Below are positions 35,006 to 43,177 of a stretch of DNA of 64,000 bases, piece by piece. The position numbers and the translations under genes are program-made. The DNA lies in NCBI RefSeq assembly GCF_014648435.1, contig NZ_BMRC01000015.1, positions 62,001 to 126,000 on the forward strand. Reading direction: 5' to 3'. The stretch comes from Nonomuraea spiralis. Lineage in GTDB: Bacteria; Actinomycetota; Actinomycetes; Streptosporangiales; Streptosporangiaceae. Numbering within the stretch: the first letter of the stretch is position 1; the number at the start of each line of letters is the position of its first letter. The notes under the pieces were generated by a model, which saw nothing but the letters and a program-made list of their open reading frames with translations, was not told the DNA's origin and made no database searches.

Positions 35006-35055
35006 TGTCACCACGCTCTCCCCGCGAAGACCGGTCATGGCCGAGCGTGGACGCC

Positions 35056-36504
35056 ATGACGATCGACCCCTTGTCGAGGGACGCCGACGCCGGGAGCTCG
35101 GCCGGGGAGCACGACGCTCGCTTCACCACGCGTGCGAAACTCATCCTTGCCATCCTGTGTGCCGCACAATTCATCATTTCTCTGGATTTTTCGATCTTAA
35201 ATGTGGCCTTGCCTGATCTCGGCCGGGAGCTGGGGATGGAACAGGCCGACCTGCAGTGGGCGATCACCGCCTTCGCGCTGCCGTCGGGGGGATGCCTGTT
35301 GCTGTTCGGCCGCTTGGCGGACCTGTACGGCCGGCGCAGGCTCTTCCTGGGCGGCGTCCTGCTGTTCACCGCGGCCTCCGTGCTGGCCACCTTCGCGTGG
35401 AACCCGGGGGTGTTCGTCGCGGGACGCGCCCTCCAGGGGCTGGGGGCCGCCGCCGTCATTCCCACCGGTATGTCGCTGCTGACGACGACCTTCCCCGAGG
35501 GGCCGCGGCGTAACCGGGCGCTCGGCGTCAGCGGGTCGGTGCTCTCCCTCGGGTTCACCGTCGGCATGCTGGTCGGCGGCGCGATGACCGACACACTGGG
35601 CTGGCGTTCGACGATGGCGTTGCTGGCCGTCGCGGGCGTCGTCCTGGCCGTGGCGGCGCCTGGGCTGCTGACCGAGAGCCGGGGCGCCCACTCTCCCCGG
35701 CTGGACCTGCCCGGCGCGGCCACCGTCAGCGGGGGCCTGGTCTGCCTCATCTACGCCCTGTCGGCCGCGGGAGCGGTGAGAGTGGTGGCCATGGCGGCGG
35801 CCGTGTTGTTGCTGGGCGTGTTCGTGGTCATCGAGTCGCGAGCCGCGCAGCCGCTGGTCTCGTTGACCATGCTGCGCAGGCCCACGGTCGCCTTCGGCAG
35901 CCTGGGCGGCCTGATCACCTTCTCCATGATGAGCGCGTTCATCTTCCTGCTGACTCTCTACCTGCAGGATGTCGAGGCGCTGTCACCCCTGTGGACAGGT
36001 CTGTTCTTCGGCGGCCAGGGCGTCGTTCTGGCCGTGACGGGCATGGTCTCCTCCCGGGTGATCCGCGTGCTGGGTGCGGGGCGGACGCTGGTGGCGGGGC
36101 TGGCCCTGCAAGGGGTCTGCACCGCCGCGATGACCGTGACCGAGGGTGCCTGGCCGGCCCTGGCCGTGGTGTGCCTGGCCTCCGTGGGCCACATGTCGGT
36201 CGTGGTCTCGTACGGCGTCACCGTGACGTCCGGGCTGCCGGACACGGTTCAAGGGCTGGCGACCGGATTGGTGACGAGCGCCCAGCAGATCGGCATCACC
36301 GTCGGCGTCCCGATCCTCAGCGCCGTCTGCGTGACCCGCGTGTCCGCACTCCGGGACGCCGGTCAGGCCGCGGCCCCGGCCTTGCTGAGTGGTGTCCGGC
36401 TGGCCGCCGCCGTGGACGCGGCCGTGCTCCTGGTGGTCTCGCTCGTGATCGGGTACGCCCTGCTTCGCACCACCTCTCGCCGACCTCGAAGGACATCCGC
36501 GTGA
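35056..36504 (+). CDS. MFS multidrug transporter, DHA2 (EmrB/QacA) family
   Basis: A 482-aa polytopic membrane protein. It shows the DHA2 opening FIISLDFSILNVALPDLGRE, motif A-type GRLADLYGRRRLFLGG, and the antiporter motif C region ALGVSGSVLSLGFTVGMLVGG. Hydropathy suits 14 helices. It probably exports toxic small molecules by proton antiport. Start ATG 35056 gives the normal N-terminus; the frame extends upstream to 34990 without support. It overlaps the following SDR gene (GTGA), so an oxidoreductase and a pump are co-expressed, apparently under the divergent XRE regulator. Confidence 0.88.
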   Translation: MTIDPLSRDADAGSSAGEHDARFTTRAKLILAILCAAQFIISLDFSILNVALPDLGRELGMEQADLQWAITAFALPSGGCLLLFGRLADLYGRRRLFLGGVLLFTAASVLATFAWNPGVFVAGRALQGLGAAAVIPTGMSLLTTTFPEGPRRNRALGVSGSVLSLGFTVGMLVGGAMTDTLGWRSTMALLAVAGVVLAVAAPGLLTESRGAHSPRLDLPGAATVSGGLVCLIYALSAAGAVRVVAMAAAVLLLGVFVVIESRAAQPLVSLTMLRRPTVAFGSLGGLITFSMMSAFIFLLTLYLQDVEALSPLWTGLFFGGQGVVLAVTGMVSSRVIRVLGAGRTLVAGLALQGVCTAAMTVTEGAWPALAVVCLASVGHMSVVVSYGVTVTSGLPDTVQGLATGLVTSAQQIGITVGVPILSAVCVTRVSALRDAGQAAAPALLSGVRLAAAVDAAVLLVVSLVIGYALLRTTSRRPRRTSA

Positions 36505-37262
36505 ACGATTCAAACCTGGCCGGTCAGGTCGCCCTGGTCACCGGCGGCTCGTCCGGACTCGGGCTGGCCATCGCACAGGCGCTGGCCGGCGCCGGAGCCC
36601 ACGTCGTGGTGTCCGGCAGGCGCCGCGAGGCGTGCGAGGAGGCGGCCGCGGGGATCACCCGGGCGACCCGCCGTCCCGCGTCGGGGCTGGCCTGCGACGT
36701 GACCGACGAGCACGCCACCCGGCGGCTCGTGGAGGAGATCGTGTCCGGTCATGGACGTCTGGACGTGCTGGTGACCAGCGCCGGCGTCCAGGCCCGCGGC
36801 GAGATCACAGACCTGGACGTGTCCGCCCTGCGCAGCTGCCTGGAGACGAACGTCGTCGGCACCTTCCTGGCCTGCCAGGCGGTCGTGCCGGTGATGCGCG
36901 CCGCGGGGTACGGCCGCATCGTGACCCTGGCCAGCGCGCTCGGGCTCGTCGGCGCGGCCGCCCGGTCCGCCTACGCGGCGAGCAAAGGGGCGGTCGTCCA
37001 GCTCACCCGCAGCCTGGCCGTGGAACTCGCCCCGTACGGGATCAACGTCAACGCCCTCGCCCCCGGTCCTTTCCGTACGCCGCTCAACACGAACGCCGAC
37101 GACGACCCGCAGGTGCGGCGGTTCCTGCACCATGAAGTGCCACTCCGACGCTGGGCCGAGCCGGACGAACTCACCGCCGCGGCCTTGTTGCTGGCCGGGC
37201 CGGACGCGTCCTACCTGACGGGCGCGATCCTGCCGGTGGACGGCGGCTGGAGCGCCCATTGA
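36501..37262 (+). CDS. Short-chain dehydrogenase/reductase
   Basis: A 253-aa classical SDR starting at a GTG that overlaps the MFS stop. It has the cofactor motif VALVTGGSSGLGLAIAQALA, the structural VTSAGVQ (in place of NNAG), the catalytic AYAASKGA (Tyr-x-x-x-Lys) and the C-terminal LTGAILPVDGGWSAH typical of FabG-like enzymes. It catalyses NAD(P)-dependent oxidation or reduction; the substrate is unknown. Coupling to an efflux pump hints at modification and export of the same compound. Confidence 0.87.
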   Translation: MNDSNLAGQVALVTGGSSGLGLAIAQALAGAGAHVVVSGRRREACEEAAAGITRATRRPASGLACDVTDEHATRRLVEEIVSGHGRLDVLVTSAGVQARGEITDLDVSALRSCLETNVVGTFLACQAVVPVMRAAGYGRIVTLASALGLVGAAARSAYAASKGAVVQLTRSLAVELAPYGINVNALAPGPFRTPLNTNADDDPQVRRFLHHEVPLRRWAEPDELTAAALLLAGPDASYLTGAILPVDGGWSAH

Positions 37263-37300
37263 CCTGCCGGGCAGCACGGTCGCCCGCATGAGCCGAGGCG

Positions 37301-37627
37301 TCAGGGGGTCGCGCTGAGGGGTGTCAGCCAGTGGATCTCCAGGTCTTCTCGCAGGTAGTCCATGCGGTGCTGCTGGAAGTGCGCGAGTTCGGGACGCGCG
37401 AGATGCGCGCGCAGGTCGTCGGCCGACCGCCACAGTTCGTAGAACACGAACGTGCTGGGGTCGGCCACGTCGCGGTGGACCTGGTACTGCATCGAGCCAG
37501 GCTCGGCCCTGGTCGGCTCCACGAATGACAGCAGCAGCCGCTCCAGTTCGTCGGCGCGCTCGGGCTTCGGCCGGGCGAAGCCGTAAATGCCGACCGCCCC
37601 GCCTCCTTCAGGTACGACAATCTTCAT
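37301..37627 (-). CDS. Antibiotic biosynthesis monooxygenase-domain protein
   Basis: A 108-aa single ABM domain (YGFARPKPERADELERLLLS, SMQYQVHRDVADPSTFVFYE, LRAHLARPELAHFQQH). Such dimeric ferredoxin-like proteins act as cofactorless monooxygenases on quinones or as YgiN-type detoxifying proteins. ATG 37627 is favoured; TTG 37636 is an alternative. It is divergent from the ArsR gene, and one of two matching inverted repeats covers its start codon, indicating direct control by that regulator. Confidence 0.82.
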   Translation of the reverse strand: MKIVVPEGGGAVGIYGFARPKPERADELERLLLSFVEPTRAEPGSMQYQVHRDVADPSTFVFYELWRSADDLRAHLARPELAHFQQHRMDYLREDLEIHWLTPLSATP

Positions 37628-37631
37628 ACCT
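37610..37631. promoter_or_regulatory. Operator-like inverted repeat 1 (ArsR/ABM divergon)
   Basis: AGGTACGA-N6-TCATACCT. It is the mirror image of the site at 37653-37674 and covers the start codon of the monooxygenase gene. It fits a dimeric winged-helix repressor such as the adjacent ArsR protein. Confidence 0.65.
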
Positions 37632-37652
37632 GCCAACGTTAGCCATCAGCCA

Positions 37653-37674
37653 AGGTATGATGCAAATCGTACCT
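37653..37674. promoter_or_regulatory. Operator-like inverted repeat 2 (ArsR/ABM divergon)
   Basis: AGGTATGA-N6-TCGTACCT, 43 bp (about four helical turns) from site 1. It contains a -10-like TATGAT (37656-37661) for the arsR-type gene, so occupancy would block that promoter. Confidence 0.65.
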
Positions 37675-37688
37675 ATGGGGGGTGAGCC

Positions 37689-38000
37689 ATGGATCTGGGC
37701 AAGGTGTTCCGCGCGCTGGCCGACGACTCCCGCCGCCAGGTCGTGGCCGAACTCGCGGCCGATCCTGAGGGCCGGGAGCGTGCCTGCGGCTCGTTCGACC
37801 TGCCGGTGAAGAAAGCCGCGCGCACGCATCACTTCCGGGTGCTGCGCGAGGCGGGGCTGATCATGCAGCGTGACCACGGCAACGGCAGCGCCGTCTCATT
37901 GCCCAGGCAGGACATCGAGCGTCATCTGCCCGGCCTGTTGCGGCTCCTGTCCGAGGAGCTGAAGTCCGGCGGCGCAACCGGGAACGCTGCGGCTGATTAG
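37689..38000 (+). CDS. ArsR-family winged-helix repressor
   Basis: A 103-aa protein. It has VFRALADDSRRQVVAELAAD, a recognition region VKKAARTHHFRVLREAGLIM and a wing MQRDHGNGSAVSLPRQDIE. No ELCVCDL-type metal box is present; the single Cys is in RACGSFDL, so it is probably not a classical metal sensor but may sense quinones or redox. GGGGGGTGAG serves as RBS. It is divergent from the ABM gene with two matching operators between them. Confidence 0.85.
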   Translation: MDLGKVFRALADDSRRQVVAELAADPEGRERACGSFDLPVKKAARTHHFRVLREAGLIMQRDHGNGSAVSLPRQDIERHLPGLLRLLSEELKSGGATGNAAAD

Positions 38001-38001
38001 C

Positions 38002-38042
38002 CCACCAGGAGCACTGGCCGTCCTGCTGTTCCTCCGTGGTGG
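38002..38042. terminator. Hairpin between convergent ArsR and FG-GAP genes
   Basis: CCACCAGGAG can pair with CTCC-G-TGGTGG (10 bp with one bulged G) around a 20-nt loop. It lies in the 44-bp gap between convergent genes. No U-tract follows, as is common in high-GC actinobacteria. Confidence 0.45.
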
Positions 38043-38044
38043 CG

Positions 38045-39448
38045 CTATCGCAGCATGATGGCACCGAAGCGGGCATCCGCGGCGTTCACCCCGGTGGGAA
38101 TCGCGTGCACGGACTGCGCCGAGGACGGGATCCCGGTGGCGTTGCCGGTAAGTACCGCGAGCATGCCCCTGCCATCGTTCTTGCCGGGCACGCCGACGAT
38201 CAGCTCGCCCTTGCCGTCAGCCGTGACGTCGATGATCGAGACGGCCTCGCCCATGCGGTCGTCGGCCACGGACTCCTCGGCGATCGGATCCGCCGAAGGC
38301 GCCGTGCCGGGTGAGGCGATGCCGTCCTGAGTGAGGATCCGGGCGGCGGAGACGTCCGGGCCCGAGGCGGTCCCGGGGATCAGCGCGACGGCCCCCGCGG
38401 CCGCCTTGCCCGCGATGGTCGCTCTGGGCAGGCCGACGGCGATCTCGCCGCGGCCGTCGCCGTTGATGTCGCCCACGGTGACGGTGATGTCGGTGGATCC
38501 GAGCGTGGTCAGCCAGGACAGGTTGCGGGCCGTGAAGCCGGGCTGGTACATGCCTGCGCCGTAGTAGGAGCCGTACCAGACGTGCACTGTGCCGGTGCTG
38601 GGCGTCACCATGACGAGGTCGCGGTAGCCGTCGCCGTTCACGTCGCCGAGGCCGAGCTGGGAGTCCTTCTTGGTGCAGGCGGGCCTGGTCGCGTCGGGGG
38701 TGTCGCAGGCCGCCGTGTTGCCCATGAGCATGGGGGTGTGCGCCGGATCGCGCAGACTGTCGATGTACCACAGCTCATGGCTGGTCGAGCCGTAGGTGGG
38801 GGCGAGCAGAACCATCGCTTCCATGATGTCGTCGCCGTTCACGGTGCCGATCGCCGTCGACTGCAGCAAGGGGCCGCTCGGGGCGTTGAGCGACGTCTGC
38901 TCGAAGGCGCCGCCGTTGTACCAGCCGCCGAAGGAGGCGAACCAGCCGGACGCGAACAGCCCCACGACGTCGGTTCGCGAGTCGTTGTCGGCGTTGCCGA
39001 CGGTCAGCCCCCGGAAGTACGCCGAGCTGGAGCCGCCCTGCCGGGTGATGCCGGCCGGTGTCCAGGAGAAGACCTGCCGCTCGCTGAGCCCCACGGTGAC
39101 CAGGTCGGTCCTGCCGTCGCCGTCGACGTCGCCGGAAGTCAGCCCTTTGCCCCACCCTCGGCAGAGACTGGCTGATTCACCCGAGCAGCCGGTCGTGGGC
39201 CGGATGAGCTGCTTGGCGCCGCTGAGGCCGTTCGGGCCGCCGTACAGGACGGCGATCATGCCGCTGTTGTCCGTGCCGAGGTAGCCCGGGTACGTGGGCA
39301 TGCCGACGGCGACGTCGTTGTAGCCGTCCCCGTTGAAGTCGCTCTTGACGGTGATGGCAGGCGCCGCCGCGGCGGGTGCGGCGGGTGTGGTGAGCCCTAC
39401 GGTCACCGCGAGTATCGCGGCCGACCAGGCGATCTTGTTCACGCGCAT
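38045..39448 (-). CDS. Secreted FG-GAP/VCBS repeat protein (integrin-like propeller)
   Basis: A 467-aa protein with a signal peptide ending at PAAPAAAA. It has at least six calcium-binding repeats: DFNGDGYNDVAVGMP, DVDGDGRTDLVTVG, NADNDSRTDVVGL, DVNGDGYRDLVMV, DINGDGRGEIAVGLP and DVTADGKGELIVGVP. These build a seven-bladed FG-GAP propeller. Such exported actinobacterial proteins probably bind surfaces or ligands. It is divergent from the PI-PLC gene with a 216-bp gap. Confidence 0.85.
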   Translation of the reverse strand: MRVNKIAWSAAILAVTVGLTTPAAPAAAAPAITVKSDFNGDGYNDVAVGMPTYPGYLGTDNSGMIAVLYGGPNGLSGAKQLIRPTTGCSGESASLCRGWGKGLTSGDVDGDGRTDLVTVGLSERQVFSWTPAGITRQGGSSSAYFRGLTVGNADNDSRTDVVGLFASGWFASFGGWYNGGAFEQTSLNAPSGPLLQSTAIGTVNGDDIMEAMVLLAPTYGSTSHELWYIDSLRDPAHTPMLMGNTAACDTPDATRPACTKKDSQLGLGDVNGDGYRDLVMVTPSTGTVHVWYGSYYGAGMYQPGFTARNLSWLTTLGSTDITVTVGDINGDGRGEIAVGLPRATIAGKAAAGAVALIPGTASGPDVSAARILTQDGIASPGTAPSADPIAEESVADDRMGEAVSIIDVTADGKGELIVGVPGKNDGRGMLAVLTGNATGIPSSAQSVHAIPTGVNAADARFGAIMLR

Positions 39449-39664
39449 GGGGCGAGAATCGCGCGTGCGACTTGTGGCCGGGTTGAGGCTGACTGGCGAC
39501 GCCCGCCGAGGGGTTGGACGTGCGCGAGCTGCCCATGAGCCGCGCCTGCCACCTCCTCGGTGGGGTCACTCCGCCGGCCATCCTTTGACGTTCGCGCATT
39601 TTTACCGACACGTTCGGACATTTAGTGATCATCCGTTTACCGCTGCCTTGGAGTGTCGGATCCC

Positions 39665-40807
39665 ATGCGCCGTCTCGCCCTCATCGCCGCCACCGCCGTC
39701 ACCGCGCTCGCGGCCGTCCCCGCCGCCGACGCCGCCACGAACGGCCACGGCACCCTGCGGATCAACCACGTCCAGACCATCGCGACCCACAACAGCTACC
39801 ACCGCGAGCTGACCGACGCCGAGAAAGACGTGCAGCGCAGGACCGACGCCAACTGGTGGAACCTGCAGTACTCGCACACCGCCCTGCCCAACCAGTTCGG
39901 CGCCCAGCACGTGCGCGGCATCGAGCTGGACGTCTTCCCCGACCCCCAGGGCGGCCTCTACAGCAACCCGCTGGTACGCCGCGACGCCGGCCTGCCCGCG
40001 CTCAACGACCCCGCGCTCGCCCGGCCCGGGTTCAAGGTGCTGCACTGGGCCGACCACGACTACGGCACCAACTGCTCCGCACTCCTCACCTGCCTGCGCC
40101 AGGTACGCGAGTGGTCCGACAAGAACCCCGGCCACGTTCCGCTGACGATCCTGACCGAGTTCAAGAGCACCGACCCGGCGAAGGAGGCCATGGGCGGAGC
40201 CAAGAGCCCGGCCTGGGACACGGCGCTCATGGACGCCCTGGACGCCGAGATCCGCTCGGTCTTCCCCGGCGACCGGCTCATCACCCCCGATGACGTCCGC
40301 AAGCCGGGGCTCACCCTGGAGCAGTCGGTGCTCAAGTTCGGCTGGCCGGAGCTGAAGTCGTCCCGTGGCAAGGTCATGTTCTTCATGGACAACCAAGGGA
40401 GCGCCATCCAGGAGCCTTACCTGGCGGGCCGGCCGAGCCTGGAAGGGCGGGTGTTGTTCACGAATTCCCGGCCGGGCCGGCCCGATGCCGCCTTCGTCGG
40501 CTGGAACGAGCCGGAGGGCGCCAACACCGCGCAGATCCAGGACCTCGTACGCAAGGGCTACTACGTGCGGACCCGGTCCGATGTGCCGTTCACCGAGGCC
40601 AGGTCGGGCAGCACCGGCCGGCTGAAGGCGGCGCTGGACAGCGGCGCGCAGATGGTCAGCACCGACTTCCCGGTGATCGGCCTGTCGGCCAGGAACGGCA
40701 GCGACTACACGGCCGAGCTTCCGGGCGGGGCGACGGTCCGCTGCAACCCGGTGAGCGCGCCCGCCGGCTGCCGGGACAACTCCCTGGAGCGGATCAGGAC
40801 CAGGTGA
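39665..40807 (+). CDS. Secreted calcium-dependent phosphoinositide phospholipase C-like enzyme
   Basis: A 380-aa protein with a signal peptide (RRLALIAATAVTALAAVPAA). It shows the PI-PLC X-domain pattern: VQTIATHNSYHRELTD (first catalytic His), HVRGIELDVFPDPQGG (acidic metal ligands), KVLHWADHDYGTN (second His) and VPLTILTEFKS. This matches the Ca2+-dependent PLC-C1 family (PF16670). It would cleave phosphoinositide headgroups outside the cell. ATG 39665 is preferred to the upstream GTG 39653 because the Arg residues then begin the signal peptide. It is monocistronic. Confidence 0.82.
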   Translation: MRRLALIAATAVTALAAVPAADAATNGHGTLRINHVQTIATHNSYHRELTDAEKDVQRRTDANWWNLQYSHTALPNQFGAQHVRGIELDVFPDPQGGLYSNPLVRRDAGLPALNDPALARPGFKVLHWADHDYGTNCSALLTCLRQVREWSDKNPGHVPLTILTEFKSTDPAKEAMGGAKSPAWDTALMDALDAEIRSVFPGDRLITPDDVRKPGLTLEQSVLKFGWPELKSSRGKVMFFMDNQGSAIQEPYLAGRPSLEGRVLFTNSRPGRPDAAFVGWNEPEGANTAQIQDLVRKGYYVRTRSDVPFTEARSGSTGRLKAALDSGAQMVSTDFPVIGLSARNGSDYTAELPGGATVRCNPVSAPAGCRDNSLERIRTR

Positions 40808-40914
40808 CCTGCAAAGGCGGGTTGCGAACCGGTGTGTCGCCGGGTACCGGTACCTGGGCGTGGGCGGCTGGGAGTCCGACCTGCTCAACGCCGGTGACAA
40901 ACGCGGTCATGGGC

Positions 40915-41730
40915 TCATCGCTCCTGGGGGATCGAGTCGAGGAACTTGCTCAGCACCTCGTTGAACTCGGCCGGCCGTTCGAGATTGGGCAGGTGCGCGG
41001 TGCCCTCGATGACGACGAGCTCGGAGCCTGGGATGATCTCGTGTATGAGCCGGGCGTCACCGATCGGGGTGAACTCGTCATCGCCACCGACGACGATGAG
41101 GGCGGGCACACGTACGCGCGACAGTGACGGCCGGTAGTCGGGACGCTCGGCGCGGCCGCGCAGCGCGGCCGCCGCGCTCTGCGGGGACGTTGTCCGCATC
41201 ATGCCGAGGACGTGCTCGGCCAGCGCGGGGAACCGCCGGATGTTGGCCGGCGCCACCATCTTGGGCAGGACCTCCTCCGCGTATCCGTCCATGCCCTCCC
41301 GGAGCAGCCGGTCGGCCAAGGCGTTGCGGGCTCGCCTGCCTTCCTCGGTCTCCGCCTGCGGGGCGGTGTCGGCGAAGACCAGCCCGCGCAGCCGGTCCGG
41401 GAACAGGCGGTGGAACTCCATGACGATCTGCCCGCCCATGGACAGGCCGCCGAGGACGATCTCCGCGACGCCGAGGTGGTCGAGCAGGCCGGCGATGTCC
41501 TGGGCGAAGGTCCGGAGCGGCGTCGTGCCTGTGACGACGGTGCTGCCGCCGTACCCGCGCAGGTCCGGGACGATCAGCCGGCGCCCGCTCCGGCCGACGT
41601 GCGCGGCCTGGGGCGCCCACATCGAACGGTCGAAGGGGTGCCCGTGGACGAGCACCAGCGGCGGCTCGACGCCTTCGGGGTTGTGGTCGTCATAGGCGAT
41701 GGCGATCTTCCCGGTGCTGAAAGTCTTCAT
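40915..41730 (-). CDS. Alpha/beta hydrolase
   Basis: A 271-aa alpha/beta-fold enzyme with LVLVHGHPFDRSMWAPQ (oxyanion HG), a nucleophile elbow VLGGLSMGGQIVMEF (GLSMGG), the acid in VVGGDDEFTP and the catalytic His in IEGTAHLPNLERP. The substrate cannot be predicted (ester, lactone or epoxide). GGAGCGATTCCC before the ATG supports the start. It is divergent from the MocR gene and likely controlled by it through the inverted repeat at 41790. Confidence 0.87.
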   Translation of the reverse strand: MKTFSTGKIAIAYDDHNPEGVEPPLVLVHGHPFDRSMWAPQAAHVGRSGRRLIVPDLRGYGGSTVVTGTTPLRTFAQDIAGLLDHLGVAEIVLGGLSMGGQIVMEFHRLFPDRLRGLVFADTAPQAETEEGRRARNALADRLLREGMDGYAEEVLPKMVAPANIRRFPALAEHVLGMMRTTSPQSAAAALRGRAERPDYRPSLSRVRVPALIVVGGDDEFTPIGDARLIHEIIPGSELVVIEGTAHLPNLERPAEFNEVLSKFLDSIPQER

Positions 41731-41789
41731 GGGAATCGCTCCAGTCCGGCCGGTCTTGACAGCTTGAGGCTATTCGGAGCAATATCTCG

Positions 41790-41809
41790 GTGCAATAGCT
41801 AAATTGCAC
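41790..41809. promoter_or_regulatory. Inverted repeat GTGCAAT-N6-ATTGCAC, likely MocR operator
   Basis: A perfect 7-bp dyad in the gap between the hydrolase and MocR genes. It is flanked by two direct copies of CGGAGCAAT (41775-41783 and 41811-41819). MocR regulators typically bind such composite sites in divergent promoters. Confidence 0.6.
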
Positions 41810-41836
41810 TCGGAGCAATGTCGTACGGAGCTGAGA

Positions 41837-43165
41837 TTGGACGACTTCCGGCGCATCGCGGACCGTCTCACGGCGGAGATCGCCGCCGGTCGGCTCAGGC
41901 CCGGGGATCGGCTGCCGCCGCAGCGGCAGTTCGCCCGCAGGCACGGCATCGCCGCCTCCACAGCGGCGAGGGCGTACGGCGAGTTGATCCGCCGCGGTCT
42001 CGCGGTCGGCGAGGTCGGGCGCGGCACCTTCGTCCGCGCCGCCGCGCCGCCGAGCGAGCCCGCACTCTCCGAGCCGGCCCGCGCCCGAGTGGACCTGGAG
42101 CTGAACTTCTCCATGCCTCCCGAGCAGCCCGCGCTCCTCGCCGCGAGCCTGGGCGGAATGCTGCGTCCCGACGTGCTGGCGGACGCGCTCGCCCCCATGG
42201 GCGCGGCAGGCACGCCGGCGGTGCGGGAGGCGGCGGCCGCGGTGCTGTCCCGTCCGGGCTGGACTCCCGACCCCGGACGCCTGCTCATCGCGGGCAACGG
42301 GCGGCAGGCGATCGCCGCCGCACTCGCGGCACTCGTCCCGGCCGGTGACCGCCTCGGCGTCGAGGAGTTGACGTATCCGCTGGTCAAGGGCATCGCCACC
42401 CGCCTCGGCATCACCCTGGTCCCGCTCGCCATGGACGGCTGCGGAGTGCTCCCGGGAGCCGTACGATCGGCTGGGCCACTGCGTGCCGTCTACCTCCAGC
42501 CGACGCTCCACAACCCGCTCGGCGTCACCATGCCCGAACGGCGGCGCGCCGAGATCGCCGCCACTCTCCGAGAGCTCGGCATCTACGCGGTCGAGGACGC
42601 CATCTACGCCTTCCTGCGCGATGATCTGCCGCCGCTGGCCGCGTTCGCGCCGGAACGCGTCGTCGTCGCCGACAGCCTGTCGAAGCGCGTGGCGCCGGGT
42701 CTGACCGTCGGCTTCGCGGTGACACCGGAGGCGATCGGCGACCGGGTGGCCTCGGCGCTGCGCTCAGGCGGCTGGACCGCTCCGCGATTCGCTGTCGAGG
42801 CCGCGACGCGATGGCTGGACGACGGCACCGTCGCCGCTGTCCAAGAGCTCAAACGCCGTGACGCGGCGGCCCGCCAGGGGCTCGTGCGCGAGCATCTCGC
42901 CGAGTTCGCCGTCGAGTCCGATCCGCAGGCCTTCCACTGCTGGTGGCGCCTGCCCGGCCCGTGGCGGGCCGACACCTTCGTCGCGGCCGCCGCCCGTCGT
43001 GGCATCGCGGTCACCCCCGGCGCGGCCTTCACCGTTGTCATGGCCCACGCGCCCAACGCCGTACGTCTCGCCCTGTCGGCGCCACCGCCCGGCACCCTCG
43101 CCACGGCGCTGGCGACCCTCGCCGCACTGGCCGGGAGCGTCCCCGAGGACACCGAGGTCGAGTAA
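41837..43165 (+). CDS. MocR-type regulator (GntR DNA-binding domain + aminotransferase-like domain)
   Basis: A 442-aa protein. Residues 1-75 are a GntR winged helix (IAAGRLRPGDRLPPQRQFAR, IAASTAARAYGELIRRGLAV). The rest is a fold-type I aminotransferase domain with YLQPTLHNPLGVTMPERRRA and the PLP-binding SLSKRVAPG lysine. MocR proteins sense PLP or an amino compound. The TTG at 41837 is chosen as start because GGAG lies 6 nt upstream; an earlier in-frame TTG (41804) sits inside the operator-like repeat. Confidence 0.85.
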   Translation: MDDFRRIADRLTAEIAAGRLRPGDRLPPQRQFARRHGIAASTAARAYGELIRRGLAVGEVGRGTFVRAAAPPSEPALSEPARARVDLELNFSMPPEQPALLAASLGGMLRPDVLADALAPMGAAGTPAVREAAAAVLSRPGWTPDPGRLLIAGNGRQAIAAALAALVPAGDRLGVEELTYPLVKGIATRLGITLVPLAMDGCGVLPGAVRSAGPLRAVYLQPTLHNPLGVTMPERRRAEIAATLRELGIYAVEDAIYAFLRDDLPPLAAFAPERVVVADSLSKRVAPGLTVGFAVTPEAIGDRVASALRSGGWTAPRFAVEAATRWLDDGTVAAVQELKRRDAAARQGLVREHLAEFAVESDPQAFHCWWRLPGPWRADTFVAAAARRGIAVTPGAAFTVVMAHAPNAVRLALSAPPPGTLATALATLAALAGSVPEDTEVE

Positions 43166-43177
43166 CGCGGCAGCCGG

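Noticed and set aside
38045..40807. FG-GAP protein and PI-PLC as eCIS appendage or effector genes
   Set aside because: Both have Sec signal peptides and lie beyond several unrelated regulator units, so they are ordinary secreted proteins.
40808..40914. Possible coding fragment (YLGVGGWESDLLNAGDKRGH) between PI-PLC and hydrolase genes
   Set aside because: Only about 25 residues, with no stop/start context and no family I can name; reported here only as a possible relic.
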